Notes: generated by a model from the sequence alone, not told the origin. DNA of 64,000 nt from M3007 sp033764075 (GCA_033764075.1 JANRJH010000029.1:1-64000), one strand, 5' to 3'; shown: positions 52,001 through 60,838, counted from the first letter of the stretch. Made by a program: numbers and translations.

Positions 52001-53113
52001 GTTTACCGTGTAATCTTCCACATCCCAAAAGCCGTTGCCCAGGTTGCAGGGACCCGGAATATTGCCCGTACCCATCATGATGCGCATGCGGGTTTGCCCG
52101 AGTGCAGCGTTGGTAGCGATCGGCACCGCCACGTTCAATTGGGTCTGGTCATTACCCGTGGTGGCCACCAGCATCTCCCCGGAATCGACAAAGTCGTTGT
52201 CTTTGTTCACGTCTATCCACACACGCCATTCCACCGGATGGGTGCCGTTGTTCGTGGCCGGCGTGACGCGCAGGGCGATGGTACTTCCCTGTTGCACACT
52301 GCCCACATGGTTGGTGTAATTTCGGTAGCCCAGGTTGTTGCCGGAATTGTTGTTCACCGTATCAAATTGCACGGTTTGAATCCACTCGTTGACCGATGTT
52401 CCGAAAGAAAAACAATAAGGGTCGTTTGAACCAAGGGTATTCAGGGAGTACGTTCCAGACCAGGCGCCCACCCCGTTCGCACAGGAGTCGCGCACCTGGC
52501 ATTCGTACAGGGCGTTGGGCAGCATGTTGAACCAGTTGGCCGTATTGGAGCCGCTCCAGGCACCGGTGAGCCAGGTGTTCGCGCCCGATATCCGCGTCCG
52601 GGTCTGATATTGCAGCGCGCCGGGCATGCTATCCCAGGCAAGCGTAAAAACAGAATAGTGTATGTAATTGGCCTTCAGGTTGGTGGGCACAGGACAAGAC
52701 GGACCGGTACCATTTTGGGTCAGTATAAACGTGGCCGACATACCGCAACCGAGCACCGTTAAAACGGCGGTACGCGGGTTGGGGCTGTTGTTCGCCTGGT
52801 ACTGGAGGGTGATGGTGGCGTTGTTGCTGCCCGAACTGGGCGAAACCGTCAGCCAGCTCGGCGCCCAGCTGATGGCCCAGGAACTGCAGTTGCTGTTGAG
52901 GGCGAAAGTGGAGAAACCGGCGGCCTGACCCACGGTGATCATGTCCGGATTGAGCAAAAACGCGGCTGAAGAGCTGGAAAAAGACGATGCCGGCGCCGAC
53001 AGTGTTTGGGCATTATTACTGCCGGCAGAACCCGTTTGGGCAAAGGATGCGCCCGGAAGGCTCAAAACGGCGATAAGGGGCCACGTAAAACGCAGACCGG
53101 TCAGAACTTTCAT
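49091..53113 (-). CDS. BACON-repeat surface protein with GEVED domain and T9SS sorting domain
   Basis: This 1340-residue product has a signal peptide (RFTWPLIAVLSLPGASFAQ). About seven BACON-type repeats of some 85 residues follow the pattern NCxxWxIxGxPSWLxxxxxxG, LxxxxNxxxxxRxAxLxVxGCG and QxG; repeat 1 is separated from the others by a fibronectin-like segment and a GEVED domain (about 235-375, IDVNKDNDFVDSGEMLVAT). The C-terminal half has two related beta modules (AGWNMISSHVYPHAPDML, SGWQIIAYLRDKPQDAADVF) and a T9SS tail (IFPNPAHDVLYLQVQ). BACON domains are often linked to carbohydrate or mucin binding. Confidence 0.9.
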   Translation of the reverse strand: MKVLTGLRFTWPLIAVLSLPGASFAQTGSAGSNNAQTLSAPASSFSSSSAAFLLNPDMITVGQAAGFSTFALNSNCSSWAISWAPSWLTVSPSSGSNNATITLQYQANNSPNPRTAVLTVLGCGMSATFILTQNGTGPSCPVPTNLKANYIHYSVFTLAWDSMPGALQYQTRTRISGANTWLTGAWSGSNTANWFNMLPNALYECQVRDSCANGVGAWSGTYSLNTLGSNDPYCFSFGTSVNEWIQTVQFDTVNNNSGNNLGYRNYTNHVGSVQQGSTIALRVTPATNNGTHPVEWRVWIDVNKDNDFVDSGEMLVATTGNDQTQLNVAVPIATNAALGQTRMRIMMGTGNIPGPCNLGNGFWDVEDYTVNILPATQLNVSPDTILVNALAGNTNMSINGNCAAWTINGLPAWISANPISGSNSKTVVLTYQQNTSTSSRTTTFDVVGCGIIRKVTFIQAGAIPVLTVTPASFSLPAAGGWSLFNIQSNCPAWTITGAPSWLTLTNTSGANNGTIAMQLQPNTGTVPRSATLVVSGCGITRNVSISQAGATPVLDVVPGVLNLPDTAGTNGISINSNCSNWTIVGAPSWMTLSATTGGGNANLYIQYTANTVPFARSAMLILVGCGLSDTLVVTQQGPPLVFGVAPTGLNVGSDPGTFVFSVLSNCPDWDITGMPSWLQVTPDSGGGNATVVLLCEQNPVAMPRSATLTVTGCGTSQSFTLNQSAAPIALSVTPLALDFGAAGDVRTVDFSANCLWTLTHAPSWVTVTPPLGAGTALVAVEATPNIDVSPRFDTLVFSVCNGLTESRIPIAQAGVAPPPAPWVVDTTGENHTIVVPDSVLGDFLGNPLEPGDRIGVFYDSLGVLRCAGYTEWMGVTTAFTVYGDDAALPGKNGLAHNELFKWRIWRNNSNQVLEALASYAPVGTAGLVSHTERYANDGISMLQSITAVTSVLHTVSMAAGWNMISSHVYPHAPDMLQVFSGISDKVILIKDDEGTSAIPSLQLNNIGDWDILAGYQVKTNEAIELLILGDKVAPNAHPIPLKSGWQIIAYLRDKPQDAADVFAGISADVEIVKDNSGKNFIPAFGINDIGLMYPGRGYKVRALAPTVLQYTANLQGDPQLAARPRGGLLQHFVLDSINTGNNATLVVPLNVASGVLSVGDEIGIFTPGGTLCGAAIYAGKAMAVTVWGDDPTTGNTQEGMLPGEAYQVRVWQAASQLEYLASAAYNPTDGLYQPDDLEVLTVLELTSTGVSEGPGYCPFTIFPNPAHDVLYLQVQCAEDTDIRVELLRADGRLQTAWTAHWPSGNQARPLEIGAGTPAGTYLLRVINKDAWTTKRVFIQR

Positions 53114-53260
53114 GATGGCTGAATTTGTTCAGATATAAAAAAAACGTACCGGTCTGTGGGAGACGAGAACAGGATTACCGGTTCAAATATCCGGTGTTTT
53201 ATCCGTCCTGCAAATCCAAATCAGCCGAATGGCACAAATGCGTCAAATTTAAACGCGTTT

Positions 53261-54091
53261 TCAGACAAATCCGCCGACCATGCGGGGCATACCGGACAAG
53301 TCATTCTTGCACAACACCGTGCGAAACGGCGCCTTTTCAAACAATTCCGTCACCTGCCGGGCGTGAAAGGCACTGACCTCCACCAGCAGCGCGCCTTCGG
53401 GCGACAGGCAGGCCGGCGCCCGTTCGCACAAAACCCGGTAAAAGAGCAGGGGGTCGTTTTCGGGCACAAACAGCGCCAGGCCGGGCTCATGCGCCTTCAC
53501 CCACACCGGCATGTGTACCGCTTCAGAGGGTAGCACGTACGGGGGATTGCTGATGATGAGGTCAAATGAACCGTCGGGCCACCCGTCGGGGCTCAGGATG
53601 TCCCCTTGACGGCATTGCACCGGCAGTCCCAGTAGCCGGGCGTTCTGACGAGCCACGTCCAGCGCGCTTTCGGAAACATCCAACGCCATCACCTCGGCCG
53701 AGGTGAACTGTTTTTGTATGGCCAGCGCGATACAGCCGCTGCCGGTACCGATATCCAATACGCGGGGGCGGTCGTTTTTCAGGTTTCGCAGGTGCGCAAT
53801 TGCCCAGGCAACCAGTTCTTCCGTTTCCTGGCGGGGAATGAGCACATCGGGGCCAACGCGCAACTTCATGCCAAAAAAATCGGCCTCGCCCAACACGTAT
53901 TGCAGCGGCTCGCCGGCTGCCAGTCGCGCGGCAATTGGTTGCAGGCGCACCCGCTCTTCGGGTTGCAGGGCCTCCCGGGCTGCACGCTTCCTGCCAAACA
54001 CATCTTCAAAAACAATGGAAGCCAGGCTATGCGCCTCCCCTTCGCCGTACAAAGGCGTCAGCAAAAGAACCAGTTCCCTGAAATCATCCAT
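53261..54091 (-). CDS. prmC: Release factor glutamine methyltransferase
   Basis: This 276-residue enzyme methylates the GGQ glutamine of peptide release factors with S-adenosylmethionine. Visible are the N-terminal helical domain, PRQETEEL (86-93), SAM-binding VLDIGTGSGCIALA (111-124) and the catalytic NPPY (182-185). It is 62 bp downstream of the histidine kinase gene on the same strand. Confidence 0.95.
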   Translation of the reverse strand: MDDFRELVLLLTPLYGEGEAHSLASIVFEDVFGRKRAAREALQPEERVRLQPIAARLAAGEPLQYVLGEADFFGMKLRVGPDVLIPRQETEELVAWAIAHLRNLKNDRPRVLDIGTGSGCIALAIQKQFTSAEVMALDVSESALDVARQNARLLGLPVQCRQGDILSPDGWPDGSFDLIISNPPYVLPSEAVHMPVWVKAHEPGLALFVPENDPLLFYRVLCERAPACLSPEGALLVEVSAFHARQVTELFEKAPFRTVLCKNDLSGMPRMVGGFV

Positions 54092-54153
54092 ACCCGATTC
54101 CTGTGTTTATGAGCCCGCAACGGCTTCTCCGCCCCAGCCCCGTATTCGAAAAA

Positions 54154-55134
54154 TCATTCGAACTCCACGGCAAATAACGTACCCTTGGGGTGGTTGTCGC
54201 TGAGTATAATGCGTCCACCGTGCCCATGTACCACCTGCCGGACAATGTACAGCCCGAGTCCGGTACCGGTAGCCTTTCGCGTTTCCTCGTTTCCGATGCG
54301 GTAAAATTTTTCAAAAACGGCGTCTTTTTCCGCGTCCGGTATCCCGTATCCCTGGTCTGCAACCACAATGCGTCGTTTTTTGCCTTGTTGTTCAAGGGTA
54401 ATCCGCACAGGGCTGCCCTCCGGCGAATACTTGATCGCATTTTCCAGGAGGTTATGGACGACGGAGGTGATGCCGGCTTTGTCCACTGCAAACGCCGGCA
54501 GGGGCGCGGGAACGACCAGTTCCAGGTTGGCCGACGGAAAGCGCACTTTCAACAGCCGAATGGCCTCCTCCGCCAGCGCCTGCAGGTCAACCGGTTCGTG
54601 CATAGGTGCCCAGTTGACCTCCAGACGGGCGGCCAGCAGCAGGTCGTCGACCAGTGCCTGCAAGCGAGCAGCGTCGCGCAGGCCATTTTCACACAACTGC
54701 TGCCGTCGGTTGTAGTCCAGCTCGCGCCGGCTCATGGTCTCCAGCGCCAGACGCACGGCGGCGATGGGCGACTTCAGCTCATGCGTAATGCTGAGCATAA
54801 AATTGCGGCGCTGGCGGGCTAGTGCCACCTCCCGGTTGGCGCTTCGATTCATAACGTACAAACCAAAGGCCAGACAGGCCGTAAAAAACAGGCCCTCGGC
54901 AAACACCATGCGCCGTTTTTTTTCCCAGCGCCGCAACAGTTGACGGTACTCTTTAGATCCCAGCAGTTGCTGCTCGTCCTGAACGCCCTCCTGCCGAACC
55001 AGCAAGGCAACGCCCAGGTCAAATGACCGGTCGTTCTCCTGCCACAGCTGCAAAGCCCACCAAAGGAAGGCCAGCACCATGTACCCGATCACAAACCGGG
55101 TTATCCAGCGCAGGGGCAGTTTGAAGGACAGCAT
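54154..55134 (-). CDS. Sensor histidine kinase, orphan
   Basis: This 326-residue membrane kinase has two membrane helices (about 11-30 and 77-96) enclosing a short 45-residue periplasmic loop. HisKA follows with phospho-acceptor H118 (SITHELKSPIA), then HATPase_c with N box HNLLENAIKYSPEG, DQGYGIPD and GTGLGLYIV. No response regulator is adjacent on either strand. It lies 18 bp downstream of the FKBP gene on the same strand, so the two may share a transcript. Confidence 0.93.
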   Translation of the reverse strand: MLSFKLPLRWITRFVIGYMVLAFLWWALQLWQENDRSFDLGVALLVRQEGVQDEQQLLGSKEYRQLLRRWEKKRRMVFAEGLFFTACLAFGLYVMNRSANREVALARQRRNFMLSITHELKSPIAAVRLALETMSRRELDYNRRQQLCENGLRDAARLQALVDDLLLAARLEVNWAPMHEPVDLQALAEEAIRLLKVRFPSANLELVVPAPLPAFAVDKAGITSVVHNLLENAIKYSPEGSPVRITLEQQGKKRRIVVADQGYGIPDAEKDAVFEKFYRIGNEETRKATGTGLGLYIVRQVVHGHGGRIILSDNHPKGTLFAVEFE

Positions 55135-55152
55135 ACCGGGCCCATTCGGGAT

Positions 55153-55824
55153 TTATTTTCCTTCGATACCGAGCAGTTCCACTTCAAAGATCAGCACCGC
55201 ATTGGCCTTGATCTTGGGGCTGGGCGAGCGATCGCCGTACGCCAGATCAGAAGGGATAAAAAACCGGTACTTGTCGCCCACCTGCATGAGTTGAAGGCCT
55301 TCAGTCCAGCCTTTGATCACCTGGTTGAGTCCGAAGGTGATGGGCTCGCCGCGCTCAACACTGCTGTCGAACACCGAACCGTCGATGTTGGTGCCGTGGT
55401 AATGCACGTTCACCTTGTCGGTGGCCACCGGAGAGGGGCCGCCGGGGCCCTTTTTGATCACCTCGTACTGCAAGCCGCTGGCGGTGGTTTTTACGCCTTC
55501 GCGTTTTTTGTTGTTTTCCAGAAAAACCTGGCCTTCTTTTTTGCCTTTTTCAGCGTCCATATTTTGTTGTTGTTGCATGTACCCGCCAAAGATGGTTTGG
55601 GCGGCAGCCATATCGAAGAGTGTGGCATTTCCGTTGAGGGCGTCCGTCAGGGCGCGGAGGAGGAGGTTCTTGTCCAGTCCGGCGGGCAACTGTTGCTTGA
55701 TGCTGGAGCCAATGTACACACCGTAGGCGTAACTGGCGCTGTCGGTGGTGTTTTTGAGTTGTACCTGTTGAGCCGACAACGCTGTTCCGATGAGGCTCAG
55801 GGTAAAAATGAGGATCAATCGCAT
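55153..55824 (-). CDS. FKBP-type peptidyl-prolyl cis-trans isomerase, periplasmic
   Basis: This 223-residue product has a signal peptide (LILIFTLSLIGTALSAQ), an FkpA/Mip-like N-terminal dimerisation domain (SYAYGVYIGSSIKQQLPAGL ... NMDAEKGKKEGQVFLENNKK) and a C-terminal FKBP domain (VNVHYHGTNIDGSVFDSS, VIKGWTEGLQLMQVGDKYRF, IPSDLAYGDR). It would assist folding of exported proteins. It follows the dipeptidase gene by 27 bp. Confidence 0.94.
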   Translation of the reverse strand: MRLILIFTLSLIGTALSAQQVQLKNTTDSASYAYGVYIGSSIKQQLPAGLDKNLLLRALTDALNGNATLFDMAAAQTIFGGYMQQQQNMDAEKGKKEGQVFLENNKKREGVKTTASGLQYEVIKKGPGGPSPVATDKVNVHYHGTNIDGSVFDSSVERGEPITFGLNQVIKGWTEGLQLMQVGDKYRFFIPSDLAYGDRSPSPKIKANAVLIFEVELLGIEGK

Positions 55825-55851
55825 GATGTATGGTTGGTTAGAAATGTTTTT

Positions 55852-57243
55852 TTAACCTTTTTTCATATCCGCATAATGGCGGTAGAAGTGCGGTATGGTT
55901 TCGATGCCTTTGTAGTAGTTGAACAGCCCGTAATGTTCGTTGGGCGAGTGAATGTCGTCGGAGTCGAGTCCGAAGCCCATCAACACGGAATTGGTGCCGA
56001 GCACCTGGGCGAACATGGCCACAATGGGTATGCTTCCGCCGCCATACTGGGGCAGGGGCTTTTTACCGTACGCGGCTTCCATGGCTTTTTCAGCGGCCTT
56101 GTATTCTACCGATTCGGTAGACACCACCACCGGGTAACCGCCGTGGTGCGGGTTTACCTTCACCTGAACGCCGGGAGGCGCCAGGCTGATGAAATAGTCG
56201 GTAAACAACTGTTCAATCTTATGCGGATCCTGGTTGGAAACCAGCCGCATGGAGATTTTAGCGTTGGCCCTGGACGGCAGCACCGTCTTGGCGCCCTCGC
56301 CAATGTAGCCACCCCAGATGCCGTTCACATCCAGCGTTGGGCGAATGCCGGTACGCTCCAGCGTGGTGTATCCCTTTTCCCCCATCAGACCGTTCACCTT
56401 TAGATCGGCCTTGTACCGCTGCTCGTCGTACGGGGCCTCGTTGATGGCCTTTCGGTCGGCGGCGCTGAATTCCAGCACATCGTCATAGAACCCCGGAATG
56501 GTCACGCGTCGGTCGGCGTCGTGCAGCCGGCTGATCATATCACACAACACGTTGACGGGGTTGGCCACCGCGCCCCCGTACACACCGGAGTGCAGGTCCT
56601 TCACCGGGCCGACGACCTCTACCTCCATATAGCAAAGGCCGCGGAGACCTACGGTCAGGCTGGGGGTGTCGTTGGCGATAACGCTGGTGTCGGAGATCAG
56701 CACCACGTCGCAGGCCAGTTTTTGCACATTGGCGCGGCAGAACGTTTCCAGGTTTTTGGAGCCCACTTCCTCCTCGCCTTCCAGCATGAACTTCACGTTG
56801 CAGGGCAGGGCGCTGTTGCGCTGCATGGCCTCGAACGCCTTGACGTGCATGAAAAACTGGCCCTTGTCGTCGCAGGCGCCCCGGGCAAACACGGCGCCGT
56901 CGGGGTGGAGGGCAGTCTTTTTCACCACCGGCTCAAACGGCGGGCTGTGCCACAGATCCAGCGGATCCGGGGGTTGCACGTCGTAGTGACCGTACACCAG
57001 CACCGTTGGCGCGGCAGGGTCGATCATTTTTTCGCCGTAGACAATGGGATGGCCTTCGGTTTCGTGAATTTCTACGGTGTCGGCGCCGGCTTGCCGCAGG
57101 TGGGCGGCCACAGCCTCCGCCATGCGTCGGACGTCGCCGGCATATTGAGGGTCGGCACTTACAGAGGGGATGCGGAGCAGTTCCAGCAGTTCATCGAGAT
57201 AGCGCTGCCGGTTTTCCTGGAAATAGGATTGTAGTTGATGCAT
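55852..57243 (-). CDS. M20 family dipeptidase
   Basis: This 463-residue metallopeptidase starts at MHQLQSYFQENRQRYLDELL (ATG 57243). Zinc-site motifs of the M20 dipeptidase group are complete: YGHYDVQPPDPLDLWHSPPF (H86, D88), RGACDDKGQ (D125), LEGEEEVGS and the dimerisation (lid) domain between about 210 and 350. No signal peptide, so probably cytosolic, cleaving dipeptides. It heads a same-strand run with FKBP, histidine kinase and prmC. Confidence 0.94.
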   Translation of the reverse strand: MHQLQSYFQENRQRYLDELLELLRIPSVSADPQYAGDVRRMAEAVAAHLRQAGADTVEIHETEGHPIVYGEKMIDPAAPTVLVYGHYDVQPPDPLDLWHSPPFEPVVKKTALHPDGAVFARGACDDKGQFFMHVKAFEAMQRNSALPCNVKFMLEGEEEVGSKNLETFCRANVQKLACDVVLISDTSVIANDTPSLTVGLRGLCYMEVEVVGPVKDLHSGVYGGAVANPVNVLCDMISRLHDADRRVTIPGFYDDVLEFSAADRKAINEAPYDEQRYKADLKVNGLMGEKGYTTLERTGIRPTLDVNGIWGGYIGEGAKTVLPSRANAKISMRLVSNQDPHKIEQLFTDYFISLAPPGVQVKVNPHHGGYPVVVSTESVEYKAAEKAMEAAYGKKPLPQYGGGSIPIVAMFAQVLGTNSVLMGFGLDSDDIHSPNEHYGLFNYYKGIETIPHFYRHYADMKKG

Positions 57244-57364
57244 GTGGGTGCAGTGATTTGCAGTATTGGTACGTTGGTGGGCGGGTGCAAAGTTGAGGAA
57301 AAAACAACAAACCATTGGGGGGATTTCAGCCTTTCATGGTTTCGGGTCGAACGGCACAAAACGG

Positions 57365-58171
57365 CTATCGCCAACTGACCATCAACGCCGGTGTGAATCC
57401 CAAAGAGGTGTGCCATTCCGCACCCGTGTCTATAAACAGATGGTCGAATACGCGCACACCGACACCCATGGCCGGCCGGCCCGGATGCGTACGGATGCCA
57501 GCACGAAATACCAGCAACTCGTTCGGCCGATATTGCAGGCCGGCTTTGATTTCCGCGTCGCGCTCCAGGTCTTTTTCCACCTCACCCGTCATGACGAAAG
57601 CATCCGAAGCGCGCCAGGCCGCGCCCACCTGGAATACAGTGGGCAGGGTAGATCCGGCCAGGCTTTGCTGAAAGGGATTGTTCAATTGTCCGCCGATCCA
57701 GAGGGTAGACCAGGGATTGGCCAGGAAACCCAGACCGCCGGTGAATGCGTTTGCCGAGCCGTATTCATTGGCCGATACACGCAGCATTTCTCCGCCGACA
57801 CCCAGAAAGATGCGCTGCCCCAGCCGCCGGGCGTATCGCACCCGGAAGCGCTGCTCGGCGTACACCTCAATGCCGCTGTGGTGGATGTCAAACCCCACCG
57901 CGTCGGCTTCGCCGACTTTGGCGAACGCCTGAAAACGCAGGGTCTGCCACTCCGACAGTTCATACGGCATGGCGGAGGAGGCAAGCAGGCCCCATCCTTC
58001 TCCTTTCACGGCCTGGGCGTCGTTACCGATGCCCAGCTCTACGCCCGGCAGCGCAACGGTAGCGCCGCCCACGGCGAGGGCCGCAGCATTGTCGGGCTGG
58101 CGCATAAACACCTGAGCGTCTGCCGCGAAAAATGCGGAAAACAGGCATGCAGAAAGCAGGAAGATACGCAT
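57365..58171 (-). CDS. Outer-membrane beta-barrel protein, PorV/PorQ-like fold
   Basis: This 268-residue product starts at MRIFLLSACLFSAFFAADAQ (ATG 58171), a signal peptide. The open frame reaches back to 58546 but overlaps the upstream GH1 gene. The mature part begins RQPDNAAALAVGGATVAL and continues in alternating hydrophobic strands with many glycines, as in FadL/PorV-type barrels (SANEYGSANAFTGGLGFLAN, ELLVFRAGIRTHPGRPAMGV). Function unknown. A TACATTTG element ends 4 bases before the ATG. Confidence 0.8.
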   Translation of the reverse strand: MRIFLLSACLFSAFFAADAQVFMRQPDNAAALAVGGATVALPGVELGIGNDAQAVKGEGWGLLASSAMPYELSEWQTLRFQAFAKVGEADAVGFDIHHSGIEVYAEQRFRVRYARRLGQRIFLGVGGEMLRVSANEYGSANAFTGGLGFLANPWSTLWIGGQLNNPFQQSLAGSTLPTVFQVGAAWRASDAFVMTGEVEKDLERDAEIKAGLQYRPNELLVFRAGIRTHPGRPAMGVGVRVFDHLFIDTGAEWHTSLGFTPALMVSWR

Positions 58172-58175
58172 AGAG

Positions 58176-58183
58176 CAAATGTA
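58176..58183 (-). promoter_or_regulatory. Predicted -7 element touching the start codon of the beta-barrel gene
   Basis: The minus strand reads TACATTTG, 4 bases before ATG 58171, inside the short gap after the GH1 gene. It supports both the chosen start and a leaderless transcript. Confidence 0.6.
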
Positions 58184-58203
58184 CACCGCGCCGGTGCAAA
58201 GAT

Positions 58204-59379
58204 TCACCGGGGAAGGCAATTTGTCTGAACAATTTCCGAATAAAACGCCGCAGCATCCGTCCACACCCGCTGCATGGTCTCCCGCTCCACCCGTACCAGC
58301 CCGAACCGAAAACCCGGCCCCAGGTGCCACTCGAAGTTGTCGAACGTGCTCCAGTGAATGTACCCGCGGAGGTCGACACCATCGTCCAGCGCACGTTGGC
58401 AAACAGACAGGTAATCGCGCAAACTTTGGATGCGGCGCTGTGGATCGTCGGTGCAGATGCCGTTTTCCGTCACGACAACCGGTTTGCCGTATCGCCGGTA
58501 AAAAAGCCTGAGCATGTCCCCCAATCCTTCGGGTTTGTACAACCACATATCATCGTGTGGCAGTCCGGTTCGGGCAACCGCGCCGGGTCGCGCCACGACA
58601 TCAATGGGAAACGGGTCAAACAACACGTGGGCATAATAGCTCAAACCCCAGAAGTCGCACCGCTCAAACGGTCGTGCGGCGCGGCGCAGGAACCACCAGC
58701 GCATGAACGCAGCAACCGGCCGGCCCAACAGGTTGGCGCCTTCGAACACCGCTGTGTTCAGCGATATGCCGACCTGCGCCGACGGGAACGCGGTTTTAAT
58801 CAGGTGGTACGCCGAATCGTGCGCACGCCCCATGCGGTCAAGCGCGTGGTTGGCCACCGAATAGCGGCCGCGCACAAAAGGGGGGAAATTACCCAGCAAA
58901 TAGGCGTTCAGCACAAACACGTTGGGTTCGTTGAACGTGTTCCACCAGCCGGCATACGACCCGAAATGGGTGACGCACTGCTCCGTGTAGTTCAGGTACC
59001 AGGGAACTACCTGGTCGCTTGCCCATCCGCCGGCCGCCTCAAACCAGTTGGGGTGGCAAAAATGGTGCAGCACAAACATCAGGCGCACGCCCTTGCTCCG
59101 GAGGTCCTCAAAAAAAGTTTGGTATTCGGCTACAACATCGGGGTCAAAAGTCGCCATGGGCGCGCGTTGCAGCCGCGACCAGTCTACCCCGCAACGGTAG
59201 ACAGAGCCCAGCCGGGCAATGTAGGCAGCATCCTCCGACCGCCGCAACTCATGATCGGCCGTTCGCACAAATATTTCTCCATCAAAGGCTTTAACGCCGC
59301 GCCAGGGGTGATCGCCGGCGGTTTCTATCTGCGCGGCAGCCGTCGAGGTACCCCAGAAAAAATGCGGTGGAAAGGACAT
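58204..59379 (-). CDS. Glycoside hydrolase family 1 (beta-glucosidase-like)
   Basis: This 391-residue enzyme has the GH1 (beta/alpha)8 signatures: FFWGTSTAAAQIE at the N-terminus, general acid/base E151 in WNTFNEPN and nucleophile E305 in VVVTENGI, then DGVDLRGYIHWSTFDNFEW near the end. It is shorter than usual (about 450), mainly through a reduced region between the two catalytic strands, and has no signal peptide. Specificity cannot be read from the sequence. Confidence 0.93.
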   Translation of the reverse strand: MSFPPHFFWGTSTAAAQIETAGDHPWRGVKAFDGEIFVRTADHELRRSEDAAYIARLGSVYRCGVDWSRLQRAPMATFDPDVVAEYQTFFEDLRSKGVRLMFVLHHFCHPNWFEAAGGWASDQVVPWYLNYTEQCVTHFGSYAGWWNTFNEPNVFVLNAYLLGNFPPFVRGRYSVANHALDRMGRAHDSAYHLIKTAFPSAQVGISLNTAVFEGANLLGRPVAAFMRWWFLRRAARPFERCDFWGLSYYAHVLFDPFPIDVVARPGAVARTGLPHDDMWLYKPEGLGDMLRLFYRRYGKPVVVTENGICTDDPQRRIQSLRDYLSVCQRALDDGVDLRGYIHWSTFDNFEWHLGPGFRFGLVRVERETMQRVWTDAAAFYSEIVQTNCLPR

Positions 59380-59441
59380 GGGCGATGATCGTTGGTGGAG
59401 CAGGCAAGCCGTCGGTTTAGACCTTCCGCCGGCTCACCCAC

Positions 59442-59481
59442 AAAAAAAAAGCCCCTCACCGCGAGCCTTCAACGGAGGGGC
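59442..59481 (-). terminator. Intrinsic terminator, minus strand
   Basis: On the minus strand GCCCCTC (59481-59475) pairs with GAGGGGC (59457-59451), followed by nine U (59450-59442). It lies about 260 bases past the stop of the PorV/PorQ-like gene and would end that transcript. Confidence 0.88.
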
Positions 59482-59737
59482 AACCATGAGATTATAAAAA
59501 TCAATATAACAAAAGACGTGCAGGAAATTGCTATTACCGCCAGGCAAAAGCAAAATGCTTGCACGAGGAAACCCAAAAGGGAGTACCTGTGGAGCAGGAA
59601 TGGTAACCGGTACATTAAAATCGGAAAAACGGTTGGGAGAGAAGGACCGAAGGCATTGCGAGAATGCCAAAAGGTAGGATTATCCCTTGCAGGGCAATGC
59701 AAAGGTAATCAATTTTTCGAACCAGGAAACTTTTCTG
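59482..59737 (-). other. Long untranslated stretch before the terminator
   Basis: About 256 bases between the PorV/PorQ-like stop and the terminator hold no convincing gene. Several small stems can be drawn on the minus strand (GGCATT / AATGCC, CGTGCA / TGCACG, AACCG / CGGTT). It may be a long structured 3' UTR or an sRNA. Competing frames of 77-78 codons and a plus-strand frame of 126 codons are not protein-like. Confidence 0.4.
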
Positions 59738-60838
59738 TTAAAAATTTGTCTCCGGCTGTTTGCGCTCCTTGAAGTTGAGGTGGGCGGAGAAGATGTGGGA
59801 GTACCGCAACTGCGACAGGTTGCCCACGTCGGTGAGTGCGTAATCGATCTGCAGGCGGCCCAGGGTGATGCCGACCCCGAGGTTGGGCTGGGCCGTGAGG
59901 CGTTCCTTGTCGGGGTCGAAGTCATCAATCACGCGTTGCATACGGCCCACGCCGGCACGCAGTTGCAGAAAACGGTCGTAATTGAACTCCAGGCCAAGGG
60001 CAGGGTCCAGGTTAAAGGAGGAGGAACTGACCAGCACGTTGCGCTGCCCGTCGGTGCTGAGCGCAACGTCGAGGGCCGGCGTCAGGGTCGATTTTTTTCC
60101 CAAAATGAACCGGTAAGCGCCGCCAAAGACAAACAATGGGCGCGTAATTTCGGTATTGGAAACCGGGATTTCGTTGCCGGTGGCTTCGAACACCTGCTTC
60201 TCCTGTTCCGTCAAATTAAAGCTCCAGGCGTTAAAGGTCGTGGTGAGGTCGCGGGCCATCACCCCCAGCTGAAGGTTATTTTTGCGGTACTGAAAGCCGA
60301 AATCGGCGCCAAAACCCCATGAATTGCCGATGTTGCCAATGACACGACGGACGATTTTAAAAGAGCCGCCCAAAGAGAAGGCCGGATTGCGCAACTTGCG
60401 GCCGTAACTGGTCATAAAGGCGTAATCGGCCGCAGAGAACGACGAGATGTTGTCGTAGTTGATCGTCCCGTCCGGGTTGACCAGGTTAATGGTGTACGGA
60501 ATGTTGTCTACCCCCAGACGAATCAGGGAAAACGACAAAAAAGCGTTGCGCTCCCGGTTGAGCGAGGTCCCGAACCCGATGTAGTCGTACTGGGTAACCC
60601 CGACAAACCATTCGGCGTGCATGGCCGCCAACTGAAACGGTGCTTCGATATTCGACAACCCGGCGGGGTTCCAGTACGCCGCCGTAAGGTCTTCGGTAAG
60701 GGCCGTCTGCGCACCCGCCATGCCGTGCGCCCGGGCACCGACGCCGATCGCCAGAAACTCGTTGGAGTATTTCTGGGCCAGGGCGGTAAAATTGATCGTC
60801 ATGAGCAAAAGGCCCACTACAACGTTTATCTTCAGCAT
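59738..60838 (-). CDS. PorV/PorQ family outer-membrane protein
   Basis: This 366-residue product has a signal peptide (MLKINVVVGLLLMTINFTAL). The mature start FLAIGVGARAHGMAGAQTAL and EDLTAAYWNPAGLSNI match the PorV/PorQ family of FadL-like beta-barrels. PorV shuttles T9SS cargo to the attachment complex, and PorQ is part of that complex; which one this copy resembles more cannot be settled here. It fits the several T9SS cargo proteins in the window. Confidence 0.9.
   Translation of the reverse strand: MLKINVVVGLLLMTINFTALAQKYSNEFLAIGVGARAHGMAGAQTALTEDLTAAYWNPAGLSNIEAPFQLAAMHAEWFVGVTQYDYIGFGTSLNRERNAFLSFSLIRLGVDNIPYTINLVNPDGTINYDNISSFSAADYAFMTSYGRKLRNPAFSLGGSFKIVRRVIGNIGNSWGFGADFGFQYRKNNLQLGVMARDLTTTFNAWSFNLTEQEKQVFEATGNEIPVSNTEITRPLFVFGGAYRFILGKKSTLTPALDVALSTDGQRNVLVSSSSFNLDPALGLEFNYDRFLQLRAGVGRMQRVIDDFDPDKERLTAQPNLGVGITLGRLQIDYALTDVGNLSQLRYSHIFSAHLNFKERKQPETNF

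Noticed and set aside
59700..59708. Possible promoter for an sRNA after the PorV/PorQ-like gene
   Set aside because: The minus strand reads TTACCTTG, one base short of TAnnTTTG, so no independent promoter is claimed.
59392..59772. A 126-codon plus-strand frame between the GH1 and PorV/PorQ-like genes
   Set aside because: It includes the minus-strand terminator and overlaps the end of the opposite gene; composition is not protein-like.
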